Positions 12,389 through 23,700 of a DNA stretch of 64,000 nucleotides are shown piece by piece (the stretch's first letter is position 1; every line of letters begins with the position of its first letter). Under the pieces are notes generated by a model that was not told the DNA's origin, made no database searches, and saw nothing but the letters and a program-made list of their open reading frames with translations. A program made the translations under genes and the position numbers. Source of the DNA: Cristatella mucedo (taxonomy: Eukaryota; Bryozoa; Phylactolaemata; Cristatellidae); assembly GCA_009760855.2 (NCBI GenBank), contig WPIO01000006.1, positions 11,109,001-11,173,000 on the forward strand. Reading direction: 5' to 3'.

Positions 12389-12912
12389 GTGACGGCTGCT
12401 GGGAGAAGGCAGGCGACCTCGCGGCCTGCGGAAACAAGCCAGCTACGTTTGACACCTGCGTTCATGCGTCGCCGGACAACATATTTCTCCACCGCTGGTG
12501 CCTCGTTGGGCCGCGAAGCCTCGAAGGTCAATGATGCATCCCACACCACAAACACTTCGCAAGCCACCGCCGCGTCTCCGGGTGTCGCCGCGTTTCCGAC
12601 CTGCAGCATCTTCAACCTGCACCGCATTTCCTATCTGCGCCTCGTCTCCTACCTGCGACGAGTCACAGTCCTCTTGAATCGCCGACGAGTCGGTAACCTG
12701 CGCCGCATTCCGACTTGCTCCGAGTCCCAACCCACCGGATCGTCGCATGCCAACGTCACCTTCACGGCTTCCGCTGCCGTTCGCAGGCCGTTGCCTCTTT
12801 GCACACCATCTGCGCCTGGCAAACCATCACAGCTTGGATCGCTGTCGCTGCGTACCACACGATGGATGGCATCCCGGAAAACTGTTGTCGCCCGGCACAC
12901 TGTCGGCGATTT

Positions 12913-13215
12913 CTAGTACTGCTTCTGGTTAGGTCTGTTGTCACCCTCTCTCCGACGAGCTTTTTCTAACCCAGCGCTCAGCAGTTGCGCTTTACCCACC
13001 GGGCTAGCCAGTGCTGTTACCAGAGCCTCATAAAGCAGACGGTAGTCACCCTTGATTGTCTTTGGCATGTAAGAGTACACATAGAAGGCGCTTCCTTCCA
13101 AGAAGAGAGGCAGATATTTGTGCCAGACTGTCAGATTGACACCACACAGCTCGAGCCTCCGCTCCGAGTCAAACAGCCAACTTTCGGAAGTATTCGCCGA
13201 CTTGAAAATGCTCAA
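12913..13215 (-). pseudogene. Gag-like remnant of the second small LTR element
   Basis: Encodes WLFDSERRLELCGV and WHKYLPLFLEGSAF, aligned with the 27-kb copy. The frame ends at about residue 100, where the other copy continues. The rest of the region (12900-12390) continues the homology in broken frames. Confidence 0.75.
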
Positions 13216-14002
13216 GCAACATTGCTGTGGGCCACCGCCGCCAAAAATAGCTTGTAGTTTGAGTTATCGTCGTGAACTGCACAGAACGCTAGCCGGCGAG
13301 CAATACCACAGGTTTATTTCACCTACACACGGAGCAGGGCGAAGCACGACTCTCCTCGCCCCTCTCACCGACCGGAGTCCCCCGCGATTTCCTTGTCATA
13401 ACAATCACCAGTAGAACGCCCCGTCTGCCTACCGCATCGAGTGTCACAGCCCACTCGCACAGCGATCAGGGGCAGTATCATCAATTAAATGAGACCACAC
13501 TATCACTGCAAAGGGCTCGAGGCTGGCAGGCTCAAGCAGAGAAGCGTCTGCGGCTGGTGCATTCGGGCGAAACGATGGAACGCCAGCAACCAGTGCCAAA
13601 GAGAGCCTTCGCGGAAAGCCCACCGAGCAAGCCGTTACACGAAGCAGTTAAAAGTATCGGCGGGCCATACACTGACCTCAACACGAATTGCAAAGCCATA
13701 GTTGTCCACGGCACGTAAATCAGCTGCAGTCCTGTTCTTGACCGTTGTATCTAGTAAGCTCGGACCACGACTTCAACGTTCCACGAAGCCGTGATTCACT
13801 GTCTGCTGCCCAAAGCCACATCTCAGAACGCGTGTCAAGCTGGACTTCGAGCTCGGTATCGTTAAGCATGCATTTAAGAATAAGAAAATGGTGACTGTCC
13901 GTTGAAGGACTAAAGCCGGTAGACTTATTTGACTACTGGTTAGTGCGCGTGCCTCCAAGCGCTGCGAGCTCATGTTCGAATCGTTACTAAGACATATTAT
14001 AT

Positions 14003-14170
14003 GCCGAGCTGGGTTGGTCCAGCGGTCAAGGTGCTCGCCCCGACTAAGGTCTGGCTGAGGTCGTGGGCTCGAGCCCTGAGGCATATGTGAAGCGCCTGGA
14101 TAGAGATTTAGTTCTCTTGGGGCGCTATACAAATGAATTATTATTATTTTATTTATTTATTTATTTATTT
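14003..14170 (+). mobile_element. SINE1, tRNA-derived
   Basis: A-box-like TGGTCCAGCGGTCAAGG at about 14015, B-box-like GGGCTCGAGCCC at 14066, then a body GAAGCGCCTGGATAGAGA and TTCTCTTGGGGCGCTATAC leading into TTA/ATTT repeats. The last 60 bp match the LINE A tail. Confidence 0.85.
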
Positions 14171-14454
14171 AAGCGGCCAGGCTTCTCCCAAGTAGCCTCG
14201 TCGCCACAAGAAAACTCCGCTCACTGTCCTTTACTGGCGCGCTTGGGGTTCGCAGGCTTTCTCGTTGCTATCGCAGCATAGACACGGGTTATAAATGACC
14301 ACGTTACATTGCTGTGCTTTCTTTCAGGTACTTTTCGCGTTATCGCGCTGAACCTGTTAACACCTTATCGTTGAATGTTTTGCCGTTTACAATGAGCGCT
14401 GTTACCGGACGACCAGGTTCTGTTACCGGATGACCTATTCATCGTAAATCGTCT

Positions 14455-14566
14455 TAATAATAATAATATAATGCACTTGATAAAACGCCCTCAGAGAACT
14501 CAATCTCTCTCTATGCGCTTTACATTTGCTGCAAAGTGAAATGCAATTGAATGGTGAGTAATATCG
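14455..14566 (-). mobile_element. LINE family A tail copy, 0.1 kb
   Basis: AATAATAATAATATAATGCACTTGATAAAACGCCC, shortened here to its recognisable parts: (AAT)n, then CACTTGATAAAACGCCCTCA, ending at GGTGAGTAATATC. Confidence 0.78.
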
Positions 14567-15329
14567 CGTCTTCCGGCGATAGCCTCATGATGCCGTTGTC
14601 GCAAATAAATTTCTCCTGCCGTGTGGACTCCAATCCATTCACAAAGTGAGACATCAATATGGACTCGCTATGTGCACCTAATGCATCTATCTTTCTTGTC
14701 TCTGCTGTTTCATTTCAGTCAGCAGCTCCGAGCGATTTGCTATGTGGAAGCTGCGAAGGCGTTGTAGGCGTGGCGCCAGTCTGCGCATGCGTCTGCTTAT
14801 GCCGGTCTTGCCCCGTTCAATTTTAGGGCAAACAAATATTTTAGAGCAAAAATACAGCAAAGGAAGTGATCGGCCGATGAAGCTTTGTCCCGAGTTGAGC
14901 GCCAGAAGGCGCAGCAGTTGCGGTAAGGTCACGATGCTGATTGGTTGCGGCTGAATTGCCAATCCTATGGTAGTGGCTAGTTACTTAAGAGTAGGGCGAC
15001 GCCCGCTCAAGATCGTGCCTTCACTGCCGCCGCATGCCATCCAGTCGCCGAACTGGATGCCGTTAGAACGCGGGAGGCGGGCGGGCGTTCGTGAGAGTGA
15101 TTGAAGACCACGGGACCACGAGAGCCAGCGTCAAGTGTAGATTTCGGTGGTCGGTCGCCGCCAAATAGTTCGTGTATCTTCCGTAACTCGCATTTTGTTT
15201 TTGTGAGTGCATATCCACGCATAGTCGCGGCATAGGTAGTAGGCGCCGTGAGATAGTATTACAGAGCCACCCGCCCTTTGAGAGGAGCGAAAGCGGAGGT
15301 AGGGACTTTTTGTTATGCAAAAGAGCACT

Positions 15330-15850
15330 CAGTTTATAGGATTCGAGTAGGTGGAAGCGGTGACCTATTTCTCCGGTCAGGAGTTAGGGTTCGACGGTGA
15401 AGCGACGATCGGGGCATCAGCGCTGCTTTGGAAGCCGCTGAATGCGTGAACCGACGTCGCTCATCGCGTGCCTTGTTGTTCTGGCCCTCCGTCTATGTGG
15501 TCTTGCCCTACCGCAGACGCACGTGACCTAAGCACGAGGAGGCATTTCCTTCATATGAACGCTTGCTAGGGAAGTGGGTATACAACTAAATAGAAATCGC
15601 TGCAGCAGTGTGTGCTTTCGAATAAAGTTCATTAAAATCCATTATTTATGTGTGTATCTCGATCCAGCTCGCGCCAACAGATCACGACCCCTTAGTAACT
15701 GTAAGTAATCTTGCGCCAGAAATGCTGTAGATAGGGCGACCTAATTGCTGCGTGAAGATATGCACCGAGTCGAATTTGGAAGTTGGCTGCGCCGTTTGGT
15801 AAGCGGCAGAGTACATACTCTGCCGAGGCGCTAAATTTTGGAGGCCAGCA
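15330..15850 (+). mobile_element. LTR-C-related LTR end
   Basis: TTCGAATAAAGTTCATTAAAAT (AATAAA at 15620) and GTGTGTATCTCGATCCAG match the 18303 region. Upstream GGTGGAAGCGGTGACCTATT resembles the 162-bp unit. Strongly diverged; borders uncertain. Confidence 0.5.
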
Positions 15851-17039
15851 TGGAATTCTTGTTACATTGCAATTTAGTTAGCTAAACAAGCAAATTCGAT
15901 GAGCTAGTGATGGCAAGTTTAGGTCTTTTGAATTTAGCAAGTTAACAGTAAGATTGGAGCGATTGTGCAAGCTTCATTGGAGCCTAATAAATTGGTACGT
16001 GTCTCCAAGCCAACCAGAGGAAACGCCCGAGATGAGCCAGACCCATTGGATTGTAACAGATGGGAATCCGGATGGCGTAGCTGAAAGCGAGTGCGGACGC
16101 GAAAGCCCGGCTGCAGCAGCCACCTCAAGCTGCTCCGAAAATTAGGTTTCCTCTGCATTTTTTCGCCAAGCTAAGCAGGACGAACGTGCAGAGTTTCTCC
16201 GGTGAAAAGTCGGAATCTCTAATTCGATGTCTGAATGACTATAAGAACTGTAGCTTTACGTTCCCTAAGCGTCAGATATGCGACACCATGCAGAACACCA
16301 AAATCTGGCTCAAAGAAGTGTAGCGCTGCGCTGGCCTCGGTTTAATTTCAGCGAAAACAAGAAGTGTTCGGCTGGCAAAAACTCCTTTGTCCTGGAGCAG
16401 TGAGCCAAAGAGAGGCGCCAGTGTGGTTAGAGAGCAAGAACTAAAAAGCGAGCCAGGAAGCTCTGGAACCAGCGGTGGCATTCGGCCTTAAGAATTGGTC
16501 TGCTACCGACCGGAGCGGCTGATAGTGTTGGCTGGCCTGTCAACCTCGGCCATAACTCAGTCCAAAACGAATCGTTTGGAACCTTTTCGGCATCTAAGCT
16601 GGACTGGGTTGCCCATCCGGTATCAGAGCGACGGTATTAATTCCATACCGGAATTGCCCACGGTGCCTAGCCCGTTACCACTAAGCTCTTGCCCCATTGT
16701 CTCAGCTAGGTATTAAGTGTCGAGCGACGCTTGCGCCGGGTCTTTTGTTCGGCTTCTGCTCTCTCTCTCCCTCCCTCTCTCTCTCTCTCTATCTCTATCT
16801 CTCTCTATTTGGCTTCGCTTCGACGTTGTCGGACTCGTTTCTCTGAAGGCGAGAAAGGAAAGCGGGCTGTTCGCCGGCGATTTACGGGACAGGACGAGAC
16901 AGCGCTAGGACGATTCGGTGGACGCCATCGAATACGGTCGTATTGCGCCCGAGCTAGTATTTTGTGTTTCTTTCGTGTTTCGTGTATTTGCACGCTCGCA
17001 CGTGGTCTCGTCATAAAAATTTGCCGGTGCAAACTAGAC
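15851..17039. other. Unassigned sequence between two LTR-C-type copies
   Basis: Lies between the LTR-like end at 15850 and the 162-bp repeats at 17040, so it could be internal sequence of an LTR-C element. A 63-codon stretch at 15954 and weak AKQDE-like codons near 16175 are not enough to call gag. Confidence 0.4.
16758..16806. repeat. CT-rich microsatellite
   Basis: Imperfect (CT)n with CCCTCCC and ATCTCT interruptions. Confidence 0.95.
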
Positions 17040-18521
17040 GTAGTTGGTGTAGTGTGTGAGATATTCCGTTGGTTCGGGCTCCTTCGTCTATTTGGGTCGT
17101 TCCCCACTAGAGATTAGGTAGCTTAAGTGCGGAGACGTGTTTCCTCCGCAAGATTGCGTGAGGTAGCGTTGAGGTATTTCTGCCGTTAAGGTGGAAGCGG
17201 GGCTCTAGCTCTCCAGTCAGGTTCTAGTGTCCGGTTCGGGCTGCTCATCTTATTTGGGTCGTTCCCCACAATACACGTCGGTAGCCGAAGTACGGGGACG
17301 TAGTTCCTCCGCAAGAGTGCATGTGCAGCCGAGTTCCAGGGTCAAAGGCTAGTTCCCGCCAAACCCCGCTATACTCCGACCACGCTGCCGCTAGCCATGC
17401 CGCTGAGCTAGGGTAAGACGAGCGGCCGTCTAGTTAAACCTCTTTATAATAACGCATGCGCCAGCAACAACAGGGGAACTAAACAAGTCTACAGGGAGGG
17501 TCCTAAACAAAGTACGGCGCGAGACGACAAAGCAAGCGCGAACCAAAAAAAAATGCTAGCTGATTTAACAGCCTCTTTTTGTATAGCGACAGAAGAGCCT
17601 TTACGGCTATCACCACCGCTTGCAGTGACGATAAGGGATCACCCACGACAGGATTCGAACCCACGACCTCGGGGCCAAGGTCTTGAAAAGCAACCGCCTT
17701 ACCCAGTGAGCCATTACAATAAACGTGTTAGTTGGTCAGTCGGCTTCCGTAGTCCTGTCATTGTACCGACTCCGAATCCAACAGTACGAGCGTACGCCGT
17801 CCAAGACCCGGCTAGCAGAAAAACTGCTTGGCTAGTCGGAGTCGACAACTACCACAGTCGAGAGCTTCCGCCGAAAGGCGCCAACCCACGGGGGGGGGGG
17901 GTCCGCGAACATGCTACACGGGAAACGCGGAATAAACAAGTCTCCACAACGAGCGTGCTATCCAGCTCCACTCGGGCCTTGGGTACTTGTTCCCTTGCGT
18001 GCGTGGCAGCATCGCCGGAGCACGCCTGCACGAATCCAGGTGCATAACTCGGCGAGACCGGGAGCCTCCAACACAACGACTTACTCGTACCCAAGAGCCC
18101 CGGTGACCGCACGTCACCGCATATGCCGTAGGTCCGACCCCGGCCTTGCCGGTGACCCGCATTACAGCCATCCGGTCGCAGCCAACCGAACCTAGCCTTG
18201 GTGGCTACATCGTGTGCTGTTGAGAGCCTGCGAGGAGTGTGGAGATACAACTGAGCAGCGATTCACAGCGACTTTCTTGCGATTTGCACTCTGTGCGCTT
18301 GCGAATAAAGCTCAGTAAAATTCGTGTGTCTCGCTTTCCAATACACGCCCCACGGACTCACGATCCCCTCTAGCAACTTTGAGCAGGTCAGCACAAAAAA
18401 CGCTCGCTTCGTGGCGGCCTGCTCATAGCGCGTAGACGCGCACCGAACGTCATTAGGCGCTAGGTTACGCAGATCGGTAGACGGCAGGTTACGCGTACCC
18501 CACTGAGCCTTCGGCGTTACA
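17040..18521 (+). mobile_element. LTR-C family, fullest copy
   Basis: About 1.7 units of the 162-bp repeat (CCTCCGCAAG at 17143 and 17306), then TGTGCAGCCGAGTTCCAGGG at 17322, TATAAT near 17445, a SINE2 (17544-17720), a run of about 13 G at 17891, AATAAA at 18303 and the end CTTCGGCGTTACA at 18521. No coding part adjoins, so it is probably a solo LTR. The flanks do not show a duplication. Confidence 0.7.
17544..17720 (-). mobile_element. SINE2 inserted in an LTR-C
   Basis: Complement: AATGGCTCACTGGGTAAGGC (A box), CGTGGGTTCGAATCCTG (B box), TATACAAAAAGAGGCTGTTA, then TTTT. The most intact copy. The LTR sequence GCGAAC / AAACGTG is continuous at 52518 without it. Confidence 0.88.
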
Positions 18522-18999
18522 GACGTTTAGTCACACGGACGCCACGTGCCTGCCCGGCGTCCTCGACGTAGGTAACGGGCATCTGCAGCCCGCCACTCGG
18601 CAATCACTCCTATTAATAAATCGCAACGTCCGATATACCAACAGCAGGGCCATAATCCCTGCTGGGCCATAAATAACTCTAGGCCATGAACTGGGCGTAG
18701 TGGAAATAACAATGCAAGAAATGCCATCGACAAGTTCTTTCGTATTAGTTGTGCATTAGTCAGGAAGGAATTAGCTCAGCGTTCTACCGGTTACAGACCT
18801 ACTAGGGTCTTGACACCATTATAAGTGGCAAACGAATAAGTTGAGGTTCGGACCTCGTGGACTACAACCCCGGTCCCATACTGTTTGCAATTGCTCTCTA
18901 ATTGCTGATATAGAACCTCGGTGGTCACTTAACGGCACCTAGTGTAGCAATTGGTGCCTCCCTTTCTTTTTGACAGCCATATTTCGTGTCAATAATAAG
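18522..18999. other. No gene recognised
   Basis: No known repeat or coding pattern. Confidence 0.5.
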
Positions 19000-19370
19000 A
19001 ATTAAAAAGTCTAGTTCTATAGAGCAATGCGAGAACTCAATCTCTTTCTAGGCACTTTACATATGCTGCAAAGGAAGTGAATTCGATTCGTTAATGGTAG
19101 CATGCTCAATAACAATAAACATAACATATTTAGACGGGCCATGCACAGGGTCAAAGTATGTTTAGTGGCAGCATGCACAATATCAGCACGCATAAGCATG
19201 CAAAAGATGAATCACGTGGACGCACTAAATGGTGTGATTTTTGCTTTAAATGTCGACGGGTCAGGGAATGTCGTGACGGCAGTCGGAAGTGACTTCCAGT
19301 CTTTGGGAGCATACGAGCCAAAAACACGGTTTCCAAAGGATTTAAGTTCCATACGAGGTTTAGATATACG
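19000..19370 (-). mobile_element. LINE family A 3' UTR fragment
   Basis: Complement of the 3' UTR (CAGCATGCACAATATCAGCA near 19165; TTTGGGAGCATACGA near 19305). The tail is lost. A second LINE A copy abuts it at 19380. Confidence 0.75.
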
Positions 19371-19379
19371 ATTATATAA

Positions 19380-20330
19380 TCATAATGATAACAATAATGC
19401 ACTTGATAAAGCGCCCTCAGAGAACTTAATCTCTCTCTCTCTCTCTAGGTGCTTTACATTGGCTGCAAAGGGAAATGCAATTGAATGAGATCCATTCAGA
19501 AACGTGGGAAATACGATGGCCCGAGTGGGCGAAGTAGAAGTGATAGTTAGGCTGGTGCCAAAGAACGAAGGGACCTAAAAGTGAGAGGCAAAAACCTTGA
19601 AGTCGATGCTTTGCTTGACTGGGAGCCAGTGCAGGTCGGCAACAAGTGATGGGATGTGGCAACTGCGACGCTCACGACAGAGAAGCCTTGCTACAGAGTT
19701 TTGCACCAGCTGTAAGTGGTTGATGGCACCGGCAGGTAGAACAGCAAGCAGTGAGTTGTAGAAGCCACGAGGGATTTCACGAATGCATTTACCAATTAGC
19801 TGTATTATCACTGTGTAAGCAAGCCTGAATTTTAGCAACATTATCTTGCTGAAAATAGGCAAACTTGATTATGGAGCTGATTTGGCTGACCAATGTAAGG
19901 TCGCTTTGAAACAGTGCACCTAGATTTCTTGCAGATTCGACAGGAGATTTACTGGCATAGCCGATTGCAAGAGTTAACCTTCCCAATTTTTGAATCGCAC
20001 TTACGTGCCCATAACTAGTAAGTTGGTTTTATTATCATTAAATTTAAGTCAGTTTGCTGCCATCCTTGTGCAGATGGCATCATTACATGCAGCAAGCGAG
20101 CTGAGAGAAATTGACGTGATGAAGGGTTGAGAGGGATCAAAGCATAGGTACAGCCGAGTTTCATCTGTATGGAAGTGAAAGCCTAGGTTATGCCTGGCGA
20201 TCACATTGACAAGAAATATAAACCATGAAAAGAACCAGACCTAGCACAGAACCTCGAGGTACCTTACACTTTAGGGGTATCTAGGATGATCTTATTCCAT
20301 TCACATCGATACTCTGCAGTCTCCCACTGA
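19380..20330 (-). mobile_element. LINE family A fragment
   Basis: Tail region at 19380-19490 with an extended CT run, then reverse transcriptase C-terminus (LQLVQNSVARLLCRERRSCH near 19700-19640) and upstream parts to about 20330. Frameshifted. Lies just downstream of the ARB2A-like stop codon. Confidence 0.82.
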
Positions 20331-20610
20331 GATAGGACTCTCAAACCATTACATTGCAGTACCAGTGATGCCCAGACGAGATGAGAAGTGCTCGAGAAGT
20401 ACTTTCAATCGATGTTTTAGATGGCAGGGATTGTTTGGCAGCAGCCTGTGGCTCATAATTACAAACTGCAGCCAGTAGCAGCAATGTTCGCCATCCAATT
20501 AGGGATATTGGTCCCTGGCTCCAGGCTATTACTACGCAAATTTTCATCGTGCATCAGATTGATATATAAATATATTTATATATCGGCGTCAGCATGCCAA
20601 AATAGAGACT

Positions 20611-20787
20611 TCAAGTGCGTGCGGAGTGGTCGTGGAATTTCTTTTCAATAAATGAGAACACAGACGTTATGCTCTTCCAAGACGTTTCTTCGTGCACTGT
20701 TGTGCCAGCTGAAACTCTCTCACATTCGTGTGCATAACCCACGCTTCCATCAAGTGGTAGTGGTGAGGTGACCCAATTCCTTGCAGC
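20611..20787 (-). CDS. ARB2A: ARB2A-like coding segment 7, C-terminal
   Basis: A 177-bp exon with acceptor TCTGTTTTGTAG|GC, ending in TGA at 20613-20611. It encodes AARNWVTSPLPLDGS...ERVSAGTTVHEETSWKS...SVFSFIEKKF and stops soon after. The same exon recurs at 60204-58987, where it continues into a long tail instead of stopping. Confidence 0.88.
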   Translation of the reverse strand, partial: AARNWVTSPLPLDGSVGYAHECERVSAGTTVHEETSWKSITSVFSFIEKKFHDHSART

Positions 20788-23700
20788 CTACAAAACAGAG
20801 AATTTGCAGATATGCCAAGTCTACTATATACAAATTAGGCTTTTCAGTCTCTGATTGCCATAATACTTGCACACATTAATTTGGCAGGTTATATTGTCAT
20901 TAAAATTGAGAAAGTTTGCTGCCTTACAAGAGTAAATGTCAGCAATAAATGCTGCAATGAGGATAAGAGAGTTTGAGATGATGCAAGCAAGGGGACAATA
21001 TCGCAGGTACCATTGATGGTCTACATAAAAAGGTTAGCACGTGCTTGCCGATAACAGTGGAAAAAAGTATTAACTGTATAAAGAAGCCAACCGAGACCAA
21101 ATCTCTGGGGTAATATTTTAGTAATGCTCAGACAAGACGAACTGGTAACGCTCCGTATCAAAAGTTGTGAAGAGATCCAGCACAACCAGTAGATAGACCA
21201 TTCACCAAAGTCAGCATTAACGAGACAATCACACTTGCAGAAGTTCAGGCTCAGCTGAGTGGTCTGGTCTAAAACCTGACGGGAAACTATTGTATAGGTT
21301 AGATTTTTCTATGTGTGTGCTGGTCTGGCACCACTTGTTCCAGTCGTTGATAACTATGGCAAGAGAGAAACTATGATAGAATTTCTGAAGTTCCCATGGT
21401 ATCTATTCTTCGACTCTTCAACAGCCTTGCTCCAAATTAGCCTCACGTGATTCCCTTGCTGCCTGCATTGCCGACATTTTTGCATTGACGACATTTTCGT
21501 TTGGATGGCTACTAACTTCCTAAAGCTTAAAGATCACAAGACCTAATTAATACTAGCTGATTGAACAACATATTTTTCTATAGCGACAGAAGAGCCTCTG
21601 TGGCTATCACCACCGCTTGCAGGAGCAATACATAATTACCCACCACAGGATTCAAACCAACAACCTTGGAACCAAGGCCGTGGAAAACTAACCGCCCTAC
21701 CTAGTGTGCCATCACGGCTCATCAATAGTTATGGACTAGCTAAGTGTCATCCGAAATTTGAGACCTATTCCTCAAAATTGGTTCAGTTAGAATTACTCTC
21801 AAGATGCCTGTTTGTAATCTAGGCGTAACTGACTTGTCGTTGGATGAGCACATTTCTTTATTTGTTAAGTCGAACTACTTTCAGCTAAGGAATAATACTA
21901 ATGAGGGCCTGCTTAATTAATAGTACGTCAGCATAACTGTTGCAAGCAATGGTGACATTGCGTCTAGATTCTTTTATTTTCTTTATTCAGGATTCCCAGC
22001 CCGTTTTTCTGCAGCAGACGTAAAGCTCAGCCGCTCGTCTGGTCTGTCACTAACGGGATAGCTGTCACATCACACCACTTCTGTCTGATCTTCACCGGCT
22101 TCCTAACAAGCATCAAATTGATTTCTAAATACGCAGCATGACTTGCAGGTCAGTTCACTCACGTGCACCGGCTTAGGTATTCGATCTCCTAGCTCTTCTA
22201 GTGGACTAGCACCAGCAGTACTAGCACTTCCTCAACATCTAATTCTATTGCCATCCCCACACTAAATTGAAATCTTTAGGTGATCGACCTTCAGCTTGCT
22301 AGTGTTGAAAACCTTAAACTGGCTTTCGGCTAAGGTAACTACCTCCATCTTTCAAGTCAAAGCTGAAGACCACCGACACCACTTAGCTTTCTCTTAGTGG
22401 CCCCGAACTCGTCTTTTTCCTCTGTGCTTTTCGTGCATACCTGTGCAGTGCAAGCTACAAGCCAGAGGTGGCTACTAACCGGTGGCCTCGAGTGTCTTCA
22501 CGTTTGCTTTAGAAAACCCGCCTCAGTATGATACTTGTTCACTACCGTGCATGTCACTAACCCTTGGGTATTTATTCTCGTGAAGAAAAACGGGAAAGTG
22601 CCAAGATAGAGATTAAATTCTCTTAGGGCGCTATATAAACGACCCAAATTTGTTCTAATGTCGACTTCTTAATGAGTAGGCTGACAACAGCATCTTTGAA
22701 AGATGAATAGACACGACCTTAAGCTAAAGGGAATGGGCTGTGAGGATGATATATTACATTATTATGATCATGATATATATATATATATATATATATATCT
22801 GGTATATTTTAGAACGTACTAGAGATATCTACTAGATTCAAGAGCTTTAACGAAGCTCTACCAGATTAAGGAGGTTCCATGGTACCTAAGCAGTAGCTCA
22901 ACAACTGGGGGACGGTCCACTATTCATCAGCAAAGAAAAACTAATACTTTAAGCATCACCTTCCCATTTGTATCATGCTAAAAGCTTCAAATTCAATCAG
23001 TATCCGTGATGCTTTAACGGACAATTAATTGAAATACAAATATAGAGGTAAGTTTCCACATGTATGATAAGTCTCTGGCTCCTATGCACACCAGTGAAAT
23101 GGCACTTGCTACCCCTCCGGTGCGTCTAGCACCAGCATGGAAAAAACCTAGTCGCTGGCAGAGGTCAGAGTAACTGCACAAAAAGGCTATTTTCACTGAA
23201 GGAAAGCCAGCAGGATTCTAAAGCAGGTTTCCATTGAACTGTATGCACTGGTCTTTGAGTTGGCCTTGGCCAAGCAACATAGAAAATATGCCGATGCAAA
23301 CTGCATAGGTAAAGGTGAAGAGCTAAATAAACCAGAGATTTGCTTGAGTCGCTCACGATTATCGCTCGTAGGCAGCAGCTGATAGAGAAGAAATTCCAAC
23401 TCCAGACTGGACAGCGGATGATTTCGTGCTTCTGACATGCTTCCAAACCAGTGATTAAGCATTTCAAGTGGTTATTGCCTGGGTTTGCATTGTCCATAGA
23501 TTGCCTCTGACCACTCTGAGCACACGCTAAACGTTACGCAGTCTGCACGAGACAGACTCATTACACGGTTTCACCCATTGAAGATTATTTGATTATTCAT
23601 TTCCCTTAGCGAGCACGGTCCGAAAAAGCAATAGGGTTTATTCCGCTGGATTTACTGGCCTTTGTAAAAGCTTTCTTACTAATTTACCTGCACAAGCTGC

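Larger units (their letters stand above)
11626..13499 (-). mobile_element. Second copy of the small LTR element, with a LINE inside
   Basis: Reverse orientation: 5' LTR 13499-13253 and 3' LTR 11888-11626, both homologous to the LTRs at 27342/28707. The purine tract lies just inside the 3' LTR (AGATCAGGCGGGCA on the minus strand). A LINE A 3' end occupies 12002-12388. More diverged than the copy at 27 kb. The flanks TAGTG and CTATC do not match, so no target duplication is seen. Confidence 0.87.
20625..23480. repeat. Segmental duplication, copy 1 (last exon plus intron 6 of ARB2A-like gene 1)
   Basis: Matches 60045-62906 in the same orientation, including exon, acceptor, old LINE fragments in both directions and the stretch around 23010-23160. 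It differs by a SINE2 at 21553-21720 that copy 2 lacks. It ends near 23480, where copy 2 is broken by LINE B. Confidence 0.85.

Noticed and set aside
12335-12916. 193-codon plus-strand open frame
   Set aside because: It starts in a LINE tail and then runs antisense to the gag-like region of the minus-strand LTR element; no domain of its own.
17620-17720. tRNA-like A and B boxes
   Set aside because: They belong to SINE heads; no cloverleaf with paired acceptor stem and anticodon loop is kept, so no tRNA gene is called.
17553-18047. 164-codon plus-strand frame
   Set aside because: It crosses a SINE2 and an LTR; open by chance in GC-rich sequence.
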